From positions 1-29,730 of the forward strand of contig JAHZKM010000063.1 of assembly GCA_022600395.1 (NCBI GenBank): a DNA stretch of 29,730 bases, written 5' to 3'. The position numbers and the translations under genes were made by a program. This document shows, one piece after another, positions 18,273 to 26,082 of this stretch. This DNA is from Pseudomonadota bacterium (GTDB lineage Bacteria; Pseudomonadota; Gammaproteobacteria; PS1; Pseudothioglobaceae). Each line of letters begins with the position of its first letter. Within the stretch, counting starts at the first letter, position 1. The notes beneath the pieces were generated by a model. It did no database searches and was not told the origin of the DNA. It saw only the letters and a program-made list of their open reading frames with translations.

Positions 18273-18291
18273 CGGCCCGAACAACGAGCCG
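18273..18291 (-). other. GC-rich hairpin between gap and DUF302 gene
   Basis: CGGCTCG and CGGGCCG pair (7 bp, one G-U) around a TTGTT loop. The foot of the stem lies 9 bases before the DUF302 ATG, and the segment following it on the minus strand is only weakly T-rich (GTGTTTATAT), so full termination is unlikely. It could attenuate, stabilise the 3' end of the upstream gap message, or hide the DUF302 ribosome-binding region. Confidence 0.55.
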
Positions 18292-18302
18292 AATTTTAGT
18301 AG

Positions 18303-19298
18303 TTAAGCAACATGCTCAACTAAACGAAGCATGTTACAAGTGTAACCATACTCATTATCGTACCAAGATACAACTTTTACAAACGTATCATCAAGTGCAA
18401 TACCTGCACCTGCATCAAAGATTGAAGACTGACTAATACCACGGAAGTCAGAAGAAACAACTGCTTCTTCAGTGTAACCCAATGTACCTTTCATAGAACC
18501 TTCTGAAGCCTCTTTCATCGCTGCACAAATTTCTTCGTAAGTTGCAGGCTTATCAAGCTCACAAGTTAAGTCAACTACTGAAACGTCAACTGAAGGAATA
18601 CGGAAAGCCATACCTGTTAATTTACCATTAAGCTCAGGTAATACAACACCTACTGCCTTAGCAGCACCTGTTGATGAAGGAATGATGTTCTCAAATACTG
18701 CACGTCCACCTCTCCAATCTTTCATTGAAGGGCCGTCAACAGTCTTCTGCGTTGCAGTAGATGCGTGAACAGTAGTCATCAAACCACGCTTTAAGCCCCA
18801 GTTATCATTGATAACTTTTGCCATTGGCGCAAGACAGTTAGTCGTACAAGATGCTGCTGAAACGATTGCTTGGCCTGCGTACTCTTCATGGTTTACACCG
18901 TATACAAACATTGGTGTGCCATCTTTAGAAGGTGCTGATTGAACCACTTTCTTAGCACCTGCATCGATATGCGCTTGACAAGACTCTTCTGTTAAGAAGA
19001 AACCCGTGCAATCGATTACGATATCTGCACCAATCTCATCCCACTTAAGGTCTGCAGGGTTGCGTTCAGCTGAAAGACGAACCTTCTTGCCGTCGATAAT
19101 AAAGTTATTTCCCTCAACTACTACTTCACCATCAAAACGACCTTGTGCTGTGTCGTACTTAAGCATATATGCTAAGTAATCATTTTCTAATAAGTCATTA
19201 ATACCAACTACTTCTAATTCAGGGAAGTCCTTTTTAATTGCACGAAATGCCATGCGACCAATACGACCAAAACCATTAATACCTACTTTAATTGTCAT
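18303..19298 (-). CDS. gap: Glyceraldehyde-3-phosphate dehydrogenase
   Basis: 331-residue enzyme interconverting glyceraldehyde 3-phosphate and 1,3-bisphosphoglycerate. N-terminal Rossmann motif [16 protein letters not shown], the catalytic [12 protein letters not shown] (Cys at about residue 150), and the C-terminal [21 protein letters not shown] region are complete. [18 protein letters not shown] carries the Asp that favours NAD over NADP in GapA-type enzymes, so it resembles E. coli GapA rather than the NADPH-using plastid form. Ribosome-binding site AAGGAG is strong. It is separated from tkt by 101 bases holding a terminator and its own promoter. Confidence 0.97.
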   Translation of the reverse strand: MTIKVGINGFGRIGRMAFRAIKKDFPELEVVGINDLLENDYLAYMLKYDTAQGRFDGEVVVEGNNFIIDGKKVRLSAERNPADLKWDEIGADIVIDCTGFFLTEESCQAHIDAGAKKVVQSAPSKDGTPMFVYGVNHEEYAGQAIVSAASCTTNCLAPMAKVINDNWGLKRGLMTTVHASTATQKTVDGPSMKDWRGGRAVFENIIPSSTGAAKAVGVVLPELNGKLTGMAFRIPSVDVSVVDLTCELDKPATYEEICAAMKEASEGSMKGTLGYTEEAVVSSDFRGISQSSIFDAGAGIALDDTFVKVVSWYDNEYGYTCNMLRLVEHVA

Positions 19299-19325
19299 CT
19301 TTACTACTCCTTTTACTTTTATTGC

Positions 19326-19355
19326 TTTATATCTAAATGATATAAATCTTTACAA
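19326..19355 (-). promoter_or_regulatory. gap promoter with embedded inverted repeat
   Basis: On the minus strand TTGTAA (19350-19355) and TATAAA (19326-19331) form a -35/-10 pair with an 18-bp spacer, about 28-57 bases before the gap ATG. A perfect inverted repeat, TTTATATC-n5-GATATAAA (19326-19346), covers the -10 box and spacer, placing a dimeric-regulator site exactly where it would block polymerase. The repeat is AT-only apart from one C/G pair, so chance is possible. Confidence 0.5.
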
Positions 19356-19364
19356 ACATAAGTC

Positions 19365-19389
19365 GAAAAAACAAACATCGACCGATGTT
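19365..19389 (-). terminator. Intrinsic terminator after tkt
   Basis: On the minus strand AACATC-GGTC-GATGTT forms a 6-bp stem with a tetraloop, followed by TGTTTTTTC. It starts 11 bases after the tkt stop and precedes the gap promoter. Stem strength is moderate, so it may only attenuate transcription into gap-fba. Confidence 0.62.
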
Positions 19390-19399
19390 AATTCTTAAT

Positions 19400-21382
19400 T
19401 TAGCCTAATACTTTTTTTGCTGTTGCAACAACGTTATCAACCGTAAAGCCAAATTCTTTAAATAATTCACCTGCTGGTGCTGACTCACCGAATGTTGTCA
19501 TACAAACTAGTCCACCATCTAAGCCGACATACTTGTACCATGAATCGCCCACACCTGCTTCAATAGCAACACGTTTAACACCTGGTGTTAATACTGAGTC
19601 TTTGTAAGCTTGGTCTTGCGCATCAAACGCATCAGTACACGGCATTGAAACCACACGAACATTTGCATCCATGGCATCAGCTGCTTCAACTGCTAAACCA
19701 ACTTCAGAACCAGTTGAAATAAAGATAATATCAGCATCGCCATCACAATCTTTAAGTACGTATCCACCTTTTTCAATGTTAGCAACTTGTTCAGCAGTTC
19801 TAGGCTGAGGGGTTAGTGCTTGACGCGAGAATACTAATGCTGTTGGCGCATCGCCACGCAACATTGCCATCTTCCAAGAAACTGCAGACTCAATTGCATC
19901 ACAACCTCTCCATGTTTGGAAGTTTGGAATCATGCGCATAGTTGCCATTTGTTCAACTGGCTGATGTGTCGGGCCATCTTCACCCAAACCAATGGAATCA
20001 TGCGTGTAAACATAAATTGTACCGATCTTCATCAAAGCAGACATACGAAGTGCATTACGCATAAACTCCATAAACATAAAGAATGTTGCGCCGTAAACTT
20101 TGAAACCACCATGCAAAACCATACCGTTCATCATGTGTGCCATACCAAACTCACGAACACCCCATGAGATATAGTTACCGTTAGCATTATCAGCATTTAC
20201 TTTAACTGTACCTGACCAGTTAGTTAAATTAGAGCCTGTTAAGTCAGCCGAGCCACCAAACATTTCTGGTAATAATGGTCCCATTGCTTCGATAGCTTTT
20301 TGAGATGCTTGACGTGATGCAATGTTTGGCATTTCTTCTTGAGTGCTTGCAATAAACTTATCCATTTCCATTTCAAAGTTTGCTGGCAATGTGCCTGCCA
20401 TACGACGCTCAAATTCAGATGCGTCTTCAGGGAATTCGGCCTTATATGCTGCAAATGCATCATTCCAAGCTGCTTCGTCTGAAGCGCCCTGCTCTTTATG
20501 ATCCCAACCTGCATAAATATCAGCAGGAATCTCAAATGGCGCCGAATCCCAGCCTAACTCCTTACGAGTTGCTGCAATTTCTTCGTCACCTAATGGTGCG
20601 CCATGACAGTCATGCGAACCACATAAATTTGGCGAACCAAAACCGATAACTGTTTTACAACAGATCAAAGATGGCTTATCTGTGACTGCTTTAGCTTCAG
20701 TAATTGCTTTATTAATTGCATCAGAATCATGACCATCAACGGCTACAACATGCCAATCATAAGAATTGAAACGTCCTGGCACACCTTTTTCCATCCAATC
20801 ACCAATATGGCCATCAATTGAAATATCGTTATCATCCCAGAATGCGATTAGCTTACCTAATCCTAATGTACCGGCCATTGCACAAGCCTCATGCGACAAG
20901 CCTTCCATCAAACAACCATCGCCCATAAATACATAAGTGTTGTGATCCACAATAGTATGGCCTGGCTTGTTAAACTGTGCGCCTAATGTACGCTCAGCAA
21001 TTGCCATACCAACAGCGTTAGTAATACCTTGGCCTAGCGGGCCAGTTGTAGTCTCAATACCTTCTGCATAACCATACTCAGGATGGCCTGCTGTTTTAGC
21101 ATGCAATTGACGAAAGTTTTTAATATCGTCCATGCTTAATTCAAAACCTGTTAAGTGTAACAACGAGTACATCAACATTGAGCCGTGACCATTCGATAAC
21201 ACAAAACGATCGCGATCAGCCCACTTGGAACTAGTTGGGTTGTACTTCATATGATCATTCCAAAGTACTTCAGCAATATCTGCCATGCCCATTGGTGCAC
21301 CCGGGTGGCCTGAATTTGCTTTTTGAACGGCGTCCATGCTTAAAGCGCGAATCGCGTTCGCTAGATCTCTGCGTGATGGCAT
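19400..21382 (-). CDS. tkt: Transketolase
   Basis: Thiamine-diphosphate enzyme of 660 residues moving two-carbon units between sugar phosphates in the Calvin and pentose phosphate pathways. The ATG at 21382 ([20 protein letters not shown]) is chosen over an upstream TTG at 21403 because AAGGAAA lies 8 bases before it and it matches family N-termini. Visible motifs: [14 protein letters not shown], the ThDP-binding MGDGCLMEG (about residue 155) and the transketolase signature [16 protein letters not shown] (about 463-478). It heads the carbon cluster and has its own strong promoter. A terminator after it suggests it can be expressed at a different level from gap-fba. Confidence 0.97.
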   Translation of the reverse strand: MPSRRDLANAIRALSMDAVQKANSGHPGAPMGMADIAEVLWNDHMKYNPTSSKWADRDRFVLSNGHGSMLMYSLLHLTGFELSMDDIKNFRQLHAKTAGHPEYGYAEGIETTTGPLGQGITNAVGMAIAERTLGAQFNKPGHTIVDHNTYVFMGDGCLMEGLSHEACAMAGTLGLGKLIAFWDDNDISIDGHIGDWMEKGVPGRFNSYDWHVVAVDGHDSDAINKAITEAKAVTDKPSLICCKTVIGFGSPNLCGSHDCHGAPLGDEEIAATRKELGWDSAPFEIPADIYAGWDHKEQGASDEAAWNDAFAAYKAEFPEDASEFERRMAGTLPANFEMEMDKFIASTQEEMPNIASRQASQKAIEAMGPLLPEMFGGSADLTGSNLTNWSGTVKVNADNANGNYISWGVREFGMAHMMNGMVLHGGFKVYGATFFMFMEFMRNALRMSALMKIGTIYVYTHDSIGLGEDGPTHQPVEQMATMRMIPNFQTWRGCDAIESAVSWKMAMLRGDAPTALVFSRQALTPQPRTAEQVANIEKGGYVLKDCDGDADIIFISTGSEVGLAVEAADAMDANVRVVSMPCTDAFDAQDQAYKDSVLTPGVKRVAIEAGVGDSWYKYVGLDGGLVCMTTFGESAPAGELFKEFGFTVDNVVATAKKVLG

Positions 21383-21412
21383 ATTGAATTTCCTTAAATG
21401 CAAAAAAGAGCA

Positions 21413-21442
21413 ATTATACTTATATACTTGAAAAATTTCAAG
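21413..21442 (-). promoter_or_regulatory. tkt promoter overlapped by a 16-bp palindrome
   Basis: On the minus strand TTGAAA (21436-21441) and a consensus TATAAT (21413-21418) are spaced by 17 bp, ending about 30 bases before the tkt ATG: a strong sigma-70-type promoter. The -35 lies inside CTTGAAAAATTTCAAG (21427-21442), whose 7-base arms are perfectly complementary around an AA centre. This symmetry suggests an operator. The spacing does not fit the T-n11-A core of LysR/CbbR sites. Confidence 0.65.
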
Positions 21443-21492
21443 ACAACCCTAGAGTGTTGATCCAATAGGTTTTAATCTAAAAAAATAGAGTG

Positions 21493-21523
21493 TTGCAAAA
21501 TTATTAACGCATTCGGGTATTAT
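21493..21523 (+). promoter_or_regulatory. Possible nhaA promoter
   Basis: TTGCAA (21493-21498) and TATTAT (21518-21523) are 19 bp apart, 39 bases before the nhaA ATG. The long spacer makes this a weak prediction. It lies in the divergent tkt/nhaA intergenic region. Confidence 0.3.
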
Positions 21524-21561
21524 AAAGTCACATTTATTAATATAAACTTAAGCGAGAAGAC

Positions 21562-22908
21562 ATGAAGTTATATGCTCCGTGGGAAAAGGCCTTTGAAAAG
21601 ATATCAACTCCGTTTGAACACTTTATTCATGCTCAAACTACAACCGGAAGGGTTTTAATGTTTATGACGGTATTTGCATTGATTTTAGCCAATACCCCAC
21701 TAACAGAAAATTATGAACACTTATTCCACACTAAAATAGGTATTAGTGTCGGCTCTTGGAATTTATCACATACCGTCCACCATTGGATCAATGATGGTCT
21801 TATGACTTTGTTCTTCTTTTTAATTGGCTTAGAAATAAAAAGGGAAATATTGGTAGGCGAGTTATCAAATATAAAAGTAGCAGCTTTGCCTATTTTGGCT
21901 GCTATTGGTGGCATGGTTTTTCCTGCGTTAATTTACTTTAGTCTTAATGCAAATGAGATTGGCTCTAACGGATGGGGAGTGCCCATGGCCACAGATATTG
22001 CATTTGCAATTAGTATATTAGTTTTGCTAGGCAAGAGAATTTCAACAGCATTAGTAACGTTTTTAGCTGCACTGGCCATTGTTGATGATCTAGGTGCAGT
22101 TTTGGTGATTGCAATATTTTACACCGATCAAATTCATATGATACCGCTCGCCCTCTCTGGCGTTGCCTTTTTGACTTTAATCGCTTTTAATCGTTTTGGC
22201 ATTCACACAGTGCTACCTTATTTTATTGTTGGGGCGATCATGTGGCTTTTTGTACTAGAATCAGGCGTCCACGCCACTATTGCAGGTGTTGTTGCTGCCA
22301 TGGCGATCCCCTCAAGGCCAAAACAAACTTCCCTAAAACTCTCTAAAGATACAAAAAAATTACTTAATGAATATGATACGTATCCTATATGTGAAAATCA
22401 CATGCTTCATGAAAATCAAAAAGCTATCCTAATCAATATTAAAGACAAGATTAGCGCTGTCAGATCTCCGGCTGGAAGGCTTGAACATGATCTACACCTT
22501 CCAGTAGCTCTCGTGGTTATTCCTTTGTTTGCACTGGCAAATGCTGGCATTGCAATAGATTTCAATTCAGTTGGCGCTGTTATTGTTGAGCCTATATCAA
22601 TGGGAATCATCTTAGGCCTTGTCTTAGGAAAGGTAATTGGTATATTTGGTGTTTCTTGGCTTGCTATAAAATTAAAAATCGCAAAACTTCCAGATCAAAG
22701 CAGCATGAGCCAGGTCTTTGGTGTTGCGCTTTTAGGTGGAATTGGCTTTACTATGTCTATATTTATAGCAGAGCTAGCGTTCTTAGGATCGCCTGAACTC
22801 ATCTTTCAAGCCAAGATCGGGATCCTATCAGCTTCCTTATTCGCCGGATTATTTGGATTTCTATGGTTGAAATACGTTGCTCAAGGCCCAGACTCTCTTA
22901 AAGATTAG
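21562..22908 (+). CDS. nhaA: Na+/H+ antiporter NhaA
   Basis: Inner-membrane electrogenic sodium/proton antiporter, 448 residues, with about 11-12 transmembrane helices. The ion-binding aspartate pair is present in LAIVDDLGAVLVIAIFYT (about residue 175), with the preceding MATDIAFAISILVLLGKR (equivalent to the TM4 crossing) and the late GGIGFTMSIFIAELAF. A hydrophilic loop at about residues 250-310 makes it longer than E. coli NhaA (388) but is common in larger members of the family. Ribosome-binding site GAGAAG. Monocistronic as far as can be seen. Sodium/pH homeostasis fits a marine host or habitat. Confidence 0.95.
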   Translation: MKLYAPWEKAFEKISTPFEHFIHAQTTTGRVLMFMTVFALILANTPLTENYEHLFHTKIGISVGSWNLSHTVHHWINDGLMTLFFFLIGLEIKREILVGELSNIKVAALPILAAIGGMVFPALIYFSLNANEIGSNGWGVPMATDIAFAISILVLLGKRISTALVTFLAALAIVDDLGAVLVIAIFYTDQIHMIPLALSGVAFLTLIAFNRFGIHTVLPYFIVGAIMWLFVLESGVHATIAGVVAAMAIPSRPKQTSLKLSKDTKKLLNEYDTYPICENHMLHENQKAILINIKDKISAVRSPAGRLEHDLHLPVALVVIPLFALANAGIAIDFNSVGAVIVEPISMGIILGLVLGKVIGIFGVSWLAIKLKIAKLPDQSSMSQVFGVALLGGIGFTMSIFIAELAFLGSPELIFQAKIGILSASLFAGLFGFLWLKYVAQGPDSLKD

Positions 22909-22931
22909 TAAAAGAAACGCGCTATTTTGAA

Positions 22932-22954
22932 CAAAAAAAGACCCTTGAAAAGGG
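22932..22954 (-). terminator. Weak hairpin with T-tract on minus strand
   Basis: CCCTT-n3-AAGGG gives a 5-bp stem. Read on the minus strand it is followed by TCTTTTTTT, so it could stop transcripts running from the tRNA towards nhaA. On the plus strand it follows the nhaA stop but has no T-tract, so it is not a good nhaA terminator. Confidence 0.35.
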
Positions 22955-22991
22955 CATTAAATAGATGGGCATAACACCTAGCCATTTGTAT

Positions 22992-23018
22992 TTGTTTTTA
23001 TCCTAAGGCATTTATAAT
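22992..23018 (+). promoter_or_regulatory. Promoter placed for a leaderless transcript
   Basis: A consensus TATAAT at 23013-23018 ends only 6 bases before the ATG of the 109-residue gene, so transcription would begin at or next to the start codon. A weak TTGTTT (22992-22997) is 15 bp upstream. No ribosome-binding site lies at a useful distance before the ATG. Confidence 0.4.
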
Positions 23019-23024
23019 ATTCAC

Positions 23025-23354
23025 ATGAAGATTTACTTACTCTCCATGTTGTTATTTCTTGCATCATCTATCTCTTATTCTAGTGTGATTGATAATTACC
23101 TTAATTCTCAGCCTGAGAAAAGTATGGTTTGCTGGGAGGAGGACAAATGGGTCAAATACGAACTAAGGGGAGATAAGTTAATTCTAGGTGACTTATTTAA
23201 ACTGCCCATTCTTGAAAAAAAAGGTGATATATATGCCACTAAATACTTCGGTAGTGACTTAATTATAGATTTCAGGAAAAACAAAATTACAATGAAAAAT
23301 ACTGTCTTTGCACTCGGTGGCGATTTGGTTTTAGATTGCCGAGAATATCAATAA
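23025..23354 (+). CDS. Small secreted protein of unknown function
   Basis: 109 residues. An N-terminal signal peptide (MKIYLLSMLLFLASSISYSS, likely cleaved around residue 19-20, no lipobox) leads to a mature domain of about 90 residues. That domain alternates charged and hydrophobic residues in a beta-strand-like pattern (WVKYELRGDKLILGDLF, ATKYFGSDLIIDFRKNKITM). Two cysteines, C36 and C105, could form a disulfide tying the ends together in the periplasm. I recognise no family. It follows nhaA by 116 bases with its own apparent promoter. Coding is supported by the classic signal peptide and normal codon use, but a homologue search is needed to assign any role. Confidence 0.72.
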   Translation: MKIYLLSMLLFLASSISYSSVIDNYLNSQPEKSMVCWEEDKWVKYELRGDKLILGDLFKLPILEKKGDIYATKYFGSDLIIDFRKNKITMKNTVFALGGDLVLDCREYQ

Positions 23355-23482
23355 AACCATTAATACTGAGGCTCTTCCGCCCCCTCTAGCTGATAAAACA
23401 TAGACAAAAAAGAGCGTGAGGAACAATTAAATAACTGAAAAAAAGCGCTAGTGTAGCCCGAGATATTTAATAAGAAACGTTG

Positions 23483-23499
23483 AAAAGGCTATAAGCCTT
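23483..23499 (-). terminator. Terminator after tRNA-Met
   Basis: On the minus strand AAGGCT-TAT-AGCCTT forms a perfect 6-bp stem followed by a short TT run, 8 bases after the CCA end of the tRNA. The short T-tract keeps confidence moderate. Confidence 0.5.
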
Positions 23500-23507
23500 A
23501 TAGAATA

Positions 23508-23584
23508 TGGTGGTTATAGGTGGACTTGAACCACCGACCCCAGCATTATGAATGCTGTGCTCTAACCAGCTGAGCTACATAACC
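23508..23584 (-). tRNA. tRNA-Met (CAU), elongator type
   Basis: 77-base cloverleaf on the minus strand with encoded CCA. The acceptor stem GGTTATG pairs with TATAACC, the D arm contains AGCTCAGCTGGTTAGAGC, the anticodon stem CAGCA/TGCTG holds the loop TTCATAA (anticodon CAT), and the T arm is GGTGG-TTCAAGT-CCACC. The first acceptor pair is G-C, and the GGGGTC variable region resembles elongator tRNA-Met rather than the initiator. A tRNA-Ile2 with lysidine-modified CAU cannot be fully excluded from the sequence alone, but the D and variable regions favour Met. It stands alone, with its own promoter and terminator. Confidence 0.95.
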
Positions 23585-23595
23585 AAAGAGCGTGT

Positions 23596-23624
23596 ATTAT
23601 CAATAGATTTGGCAATAATGTCAA
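23596..23624 (-). promoter_or_regulatory. Promoter of tRNA-Met
   Basis: On the minus strand a perfect TTGACA (23619-23624) and GATAAT (23596-23601) are separated by exactly 17 bp. The -10 box ends 11 bases before the mature tRNA 5' end, and the intervening ACACGCTC is GC-richer, as in stringently controlled stable-RNA promoters. Confidence 0.8.
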
Positions 23625-23679
23625 TAGCTAAGCAATAATAATTGTTGCAATTAACATTAGGATGATACCTCGATTTAAG

Positions 23680-24981
23680 TTAATTGACGTTGGTATCGTC
23701 GTTTTTAAATCGATCAAAATAGTGACGAACAATTGTACCCGTTGGTTTATTCTCAACTTTAGAGAAAATCACGTAACTAATTATCGCATTCAATAACAAC
23801 GTTACGATTAGCCCTTCAAAAATACCAACTTTAAACACTAAAATAGCACATAAAGATCCAAGTAGGAGTGCGTACGGGCCAAACTGGGCAACATGGAGTA
23901 GGCCAAGCACCATTTTAATGCCCACAAAAATCATGATGATAGCTAGTGCAAAATATGGCAAATAATCCAAATACTGAGAGTTAAAAACAAAAAATGTGAT
24001 CATTAGTCCAATCACTAAAACTGATAATTTTGTATAGGCGCCAGCTAGGCGATTTGTTGAGCTTTTAGCCAAGCCATCTAAGTTGGTCATACCTCCAAAA
24101 AAACTTGCGCCCATATTAGAAACCCAAATAGACAACAAGCTATTATTACTATCACAAGGCCTTTCCAGTGGATCAATTTTTTCAATCGCTGCGTTACTCA
24201 TCACCTGCTCGATCACGTCAACTACAGCTAACATTAAAGCAAAGAAGATAGCATATACCCACATATAGGTGGTATTAAAGTCTGGAATTGGCAGGCCCAA
24301 CTCAAAACTAACGTCTTCAACTTTTAACATTTTGACTTCAAAAAATTGTGAAACAACAATACCTAGAAAAATTAATACAAAATACGGTATAGCCGGCTTG
24401 GTATCTTTGTATTTTTTAAACAGAGATAGAAAAACCACTGCGCCAATTACCGAAAGTATTACCACTGTAATTCTATCGGGCGTCCAAAAAGTCTCTGTAG
24501 CCGACAGACCTATTGGCAGAGTCCACAAAAACGGCAAAAACTTTAAAGCAATCTTAAGGCCAATACCGGCTAATAGTCCTTCCACAAGATAAGTTGGTAC
24601 GGCTTGAAGTAAATATCGCTGCCAATTAAACTTCCATATAACAGCCTGAAAAGTAGCAGTCATAAAAATAATAAATGCCATATTCTGAATGCCAAAAGTT
24701 GCCACGCCCATAGCTAAAATAGGCGCTAATCCTGCAGCAATGCCCGGAGCGCCAATGAAGTTTCCTGGACGGAACCAAGCAAAAATAAACCCAATAAATG
24801 AAGCAAAAGCAACTGTTGCCAGTCCTACTTGAATTGGATAATCTGACATGAGCGCAATACCAATTGATAGCGGAATCGCCATCGTTGCTGTAATAACGCC
24901 TGCTTGAATATCTTGAACTACAAACTCTTTTCTAAAAGCAGCTGAACCATAGCTTTGCTCTTTTGCTGTAGCTTCTCCCAT
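23680..24981 (-). CDS. SulP-family anion transporter lacking a STAS domain
   Basis: Integral membrane anion permease, 433 residues from the ATG at 24981. That start is preceded by GGGGAGGT 3 bases upstream and is preferred over a TTG five codons earlier. The SulP core is recognisable: QDIQAGVITATMAIPLSIGIA (TM1), PGNFIGAPGIAAG (TM3 region, substrate-binding turn) and the late LDYLPYFALAIIMIFVG. About 11-13 transmembrane helices are predicted. It ends soon after the last helix (HYFDRFKNDDTNVN), so the C-terminal STAS regulatory domain usual in SulP proteins (550 residues or more) is absent. Substrates known in SulP include sulfate and bicarbonate. The autotrophic context makes bicarbonate attractive, but this is inference. 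A short inverted repeat (23639-23653) follows its stop. Confidence 0.85.
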   Translation of the reverse strand: MGEATAKEQSYGSAAFRKEFVVQDIQAGVITATMAIPLSIGIALMSDYPIQVGLATVAFASFIGFIFAWFRPGNFIGAPGIAAGLAPILAMGVATFGIQNMAFIIFMTATFQAVIWKFNWQRYLLQAVPTYLVEGLLAGIGLKIALKFLPFLWTLPIGLSATETFWTPDRITVVILSVIGAVVFLSLFKKYKDTKPAIPYFVLIFLGIVVSQFFEVKMLKVEDVSFELGLPIPDFNTTYMWVYAIFFALMLAVVDVIEQVMSNAAIEKIDPLERPCDSNNSLLSIWVSNMGASFFGGMTNLDGLAKSSTNRLAGAYTKLSVLVIGLMITFFVFNSQYLDYLPYFALAIIMIFVGIKMVLGLLHVAQFGPYALLLGSLCAILVFKVGIFEGLIVTLLLNAIISYVIFSKVENKPTGTIVRHYFDRFKNDDTNVN

Positions 24982-25061
24982 AATACCTCCCCTCAATATT
25001 AGTTATTTTTCTAGCTTTGACAAAAATATCAACAAAATGCTAATTATCTTAACTTGGAATT

Positions 25062-25079
25062 ATTTTATCGAAATAAAAT
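25062..25079. repeat. AT-rich inverted repeat in sulP/coaE intergenic region
   Basis: ATTTTAT-CGAA-ATAAAAT is a perfect 7-bp inverted repeat around a CGAA centre, about 80 bases before the SulP start and about 100 before coaE. It could be an operator for either divergent gene or just an AT-rich coincidence. Confidence 0.3.
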
Positions 25080-25176
25080 TTTATAGGTTTGGCATATCGC
25101 ATAATCTTATCAGGGGTTTTAGCTAATCATTAATTTAAGTCCTTTTAGCAAAACACAATTGATAAAATTAACCATT

Positions 25177-25782
25177 ATGAAAGTTATAAAAGTTGCCTTA
25201 ACTGGTGGAATCGCTTGCGGAAAGTCTTTGGTAAGCGGCTTATTAAAGTCCATGGGAATAGCGCTCATTGATTTAGATAAAATATCCAAAGAAATTAGTG
25301 CGCCAAACACTCAAGGTTTAAAAGAATTAGTTGATAAATTTGGGCCTTCAATTTTAATGCCCGATCAATCACTTAATCGAGAGATGTTACGCCAAATTCT
25401 ATTTGAAAGTCCTGAAAACCAACAAATTATTGAGGGTATTTTGCATCCAAAAATTTTGGAAAAAATGAAAATGGACATCCAAAATCTTAATCAAAGGCTG
25501 GTTGTGGTTGAGGTGCCGCTTTTAGTTGAAAAAAACCTCTCATCATTATTTGATCGAGCCATTGTTGTAAACTCAACCAAGCAAAATCAGCTAAAAAGGC
25601 TGATAAAACGCGATCATATCGATCAAAAACTAGCTCAAAAAATTCTTTCAGTGCAGGCGAGTCCAGAGCAAAGGCTCAATTTGTCCAAACAACTGCCAAC
25701 TGATATTATCGATAATAATTCAGAAATTATCGAAATTGAGCAAAAAGTACAAAAATTGGGTAAAAAATTACTTAATTTGTAG
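25177..25782 (+). CDS. coaE: Dephospho-CoA kinase
   Basis: 201-residue P-loop kinase that phosphorylates dephospho-CoA, the final step of coenzyme A synthesis. The ATG at 25177 (MKVIKVALTGGIACGKS) is preferred over a TTG six codons earlier, since the P-loop GGIACGKS normally starts within ten residues of the N-terminus. The lid and CoA-binding features include DLDKISKEI (about residue 32), the VVVEVPLLVEKN motif (about 107-118) and RLIKRD. The usual gammaproteobacterial pilD-coaE neighbours are absent. The 3' end overlaps the convergent ferredoxin gene by 15 bases. Confidence 0.95.
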   Translation: MKVIKVALTGGIACGKSLVSGLLKSMGIALIDLDKISKEISAPNTQGLKELVDKFGPSILMPDQSLNREMLRQILFESPENQQIIEGILHPKILEKMKMDIQNLNQRLVVVEVPLLVEKNLSSLFDRAIVVNSTKQNQLKRLIKRDHIDQKLAQKILSVQASPEQRLNLSKQLPTDIIDNNSEIIEIEQKVQKLGKKLLNL

Positions 25783-26079
25783 GCGTTTAACTGCTTTTCC
25801 ACCAATTAGGTGTTCGTTGATAATGTCATCTACATCGTCTTCATCGATATATTGATACCAAATATTATCAGGATAGACCACGGCCACTGGCCCATGCTCG
25901 CATCTGCCTAAACAGCGTGATTCGCTAATGCCAATTTTTCCTGCGCCCATAGTCCCATCCGCACGGCACTTATCTTTAGCATAGCGATACATGCGCTCAG
26001 CGTCCAACTGAGAGCAGCAAGCTTTGCCGTCTTGGCGTTGATTATTGCAAAAGAAGATGTGTCGGGTGTAAAAATCCAT
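25768..26079 (-). CDS. Thioredoxin-fold [2Fe-2S] ferredoxin
   Basis: Small soluble electron carrier of 103 residues with the four-cysteine pattern of thioredoxin-like ferredoxins: C11 and C22 (HIFFCNNQRQDGKACC) and C56 and C60 (SRCLGRCEHGP). The spacing closely matches the Aquifex aeolicus Fd4/NuoE-like family. The C-terminal half keeps the YPDNIWYQYIDEDDVDDII segment usual for these proteins. The partner and electron donor are unknown. Such ferredoxins are often seen near rsmI or coaE-like housekeeping genes without a defined pathway. It follows rsmI by 3 bases on the same strand, so the two are cotranscribed. Confidence 0.9.
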   Translation of the reverse strand: MDFYTRHIFFCNNQRQDGKACCSQLDAERMYRYAKDKCRADGTMGAGKIGISESRCLGRCEHGPVAVVYPDNIWYQYIDEDDVDDIINEHLIGGKAVKRLQIK

Positions 26080-26082
26080 GGA

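Noticed and set aside
21383..21403. Longer transketolase start at a TTG
   Set aside because: The ATG at 21382 has a well-placed AAGGAAA and matches family N-termini. The upstream part lies in the short leader after the -10 box.
23508..23584. The tRNA as a mobile-element attachment site
   Set aside because: No integrase, direct repeat of the tRNA 3' end or foreign-looking genes are found nearby.
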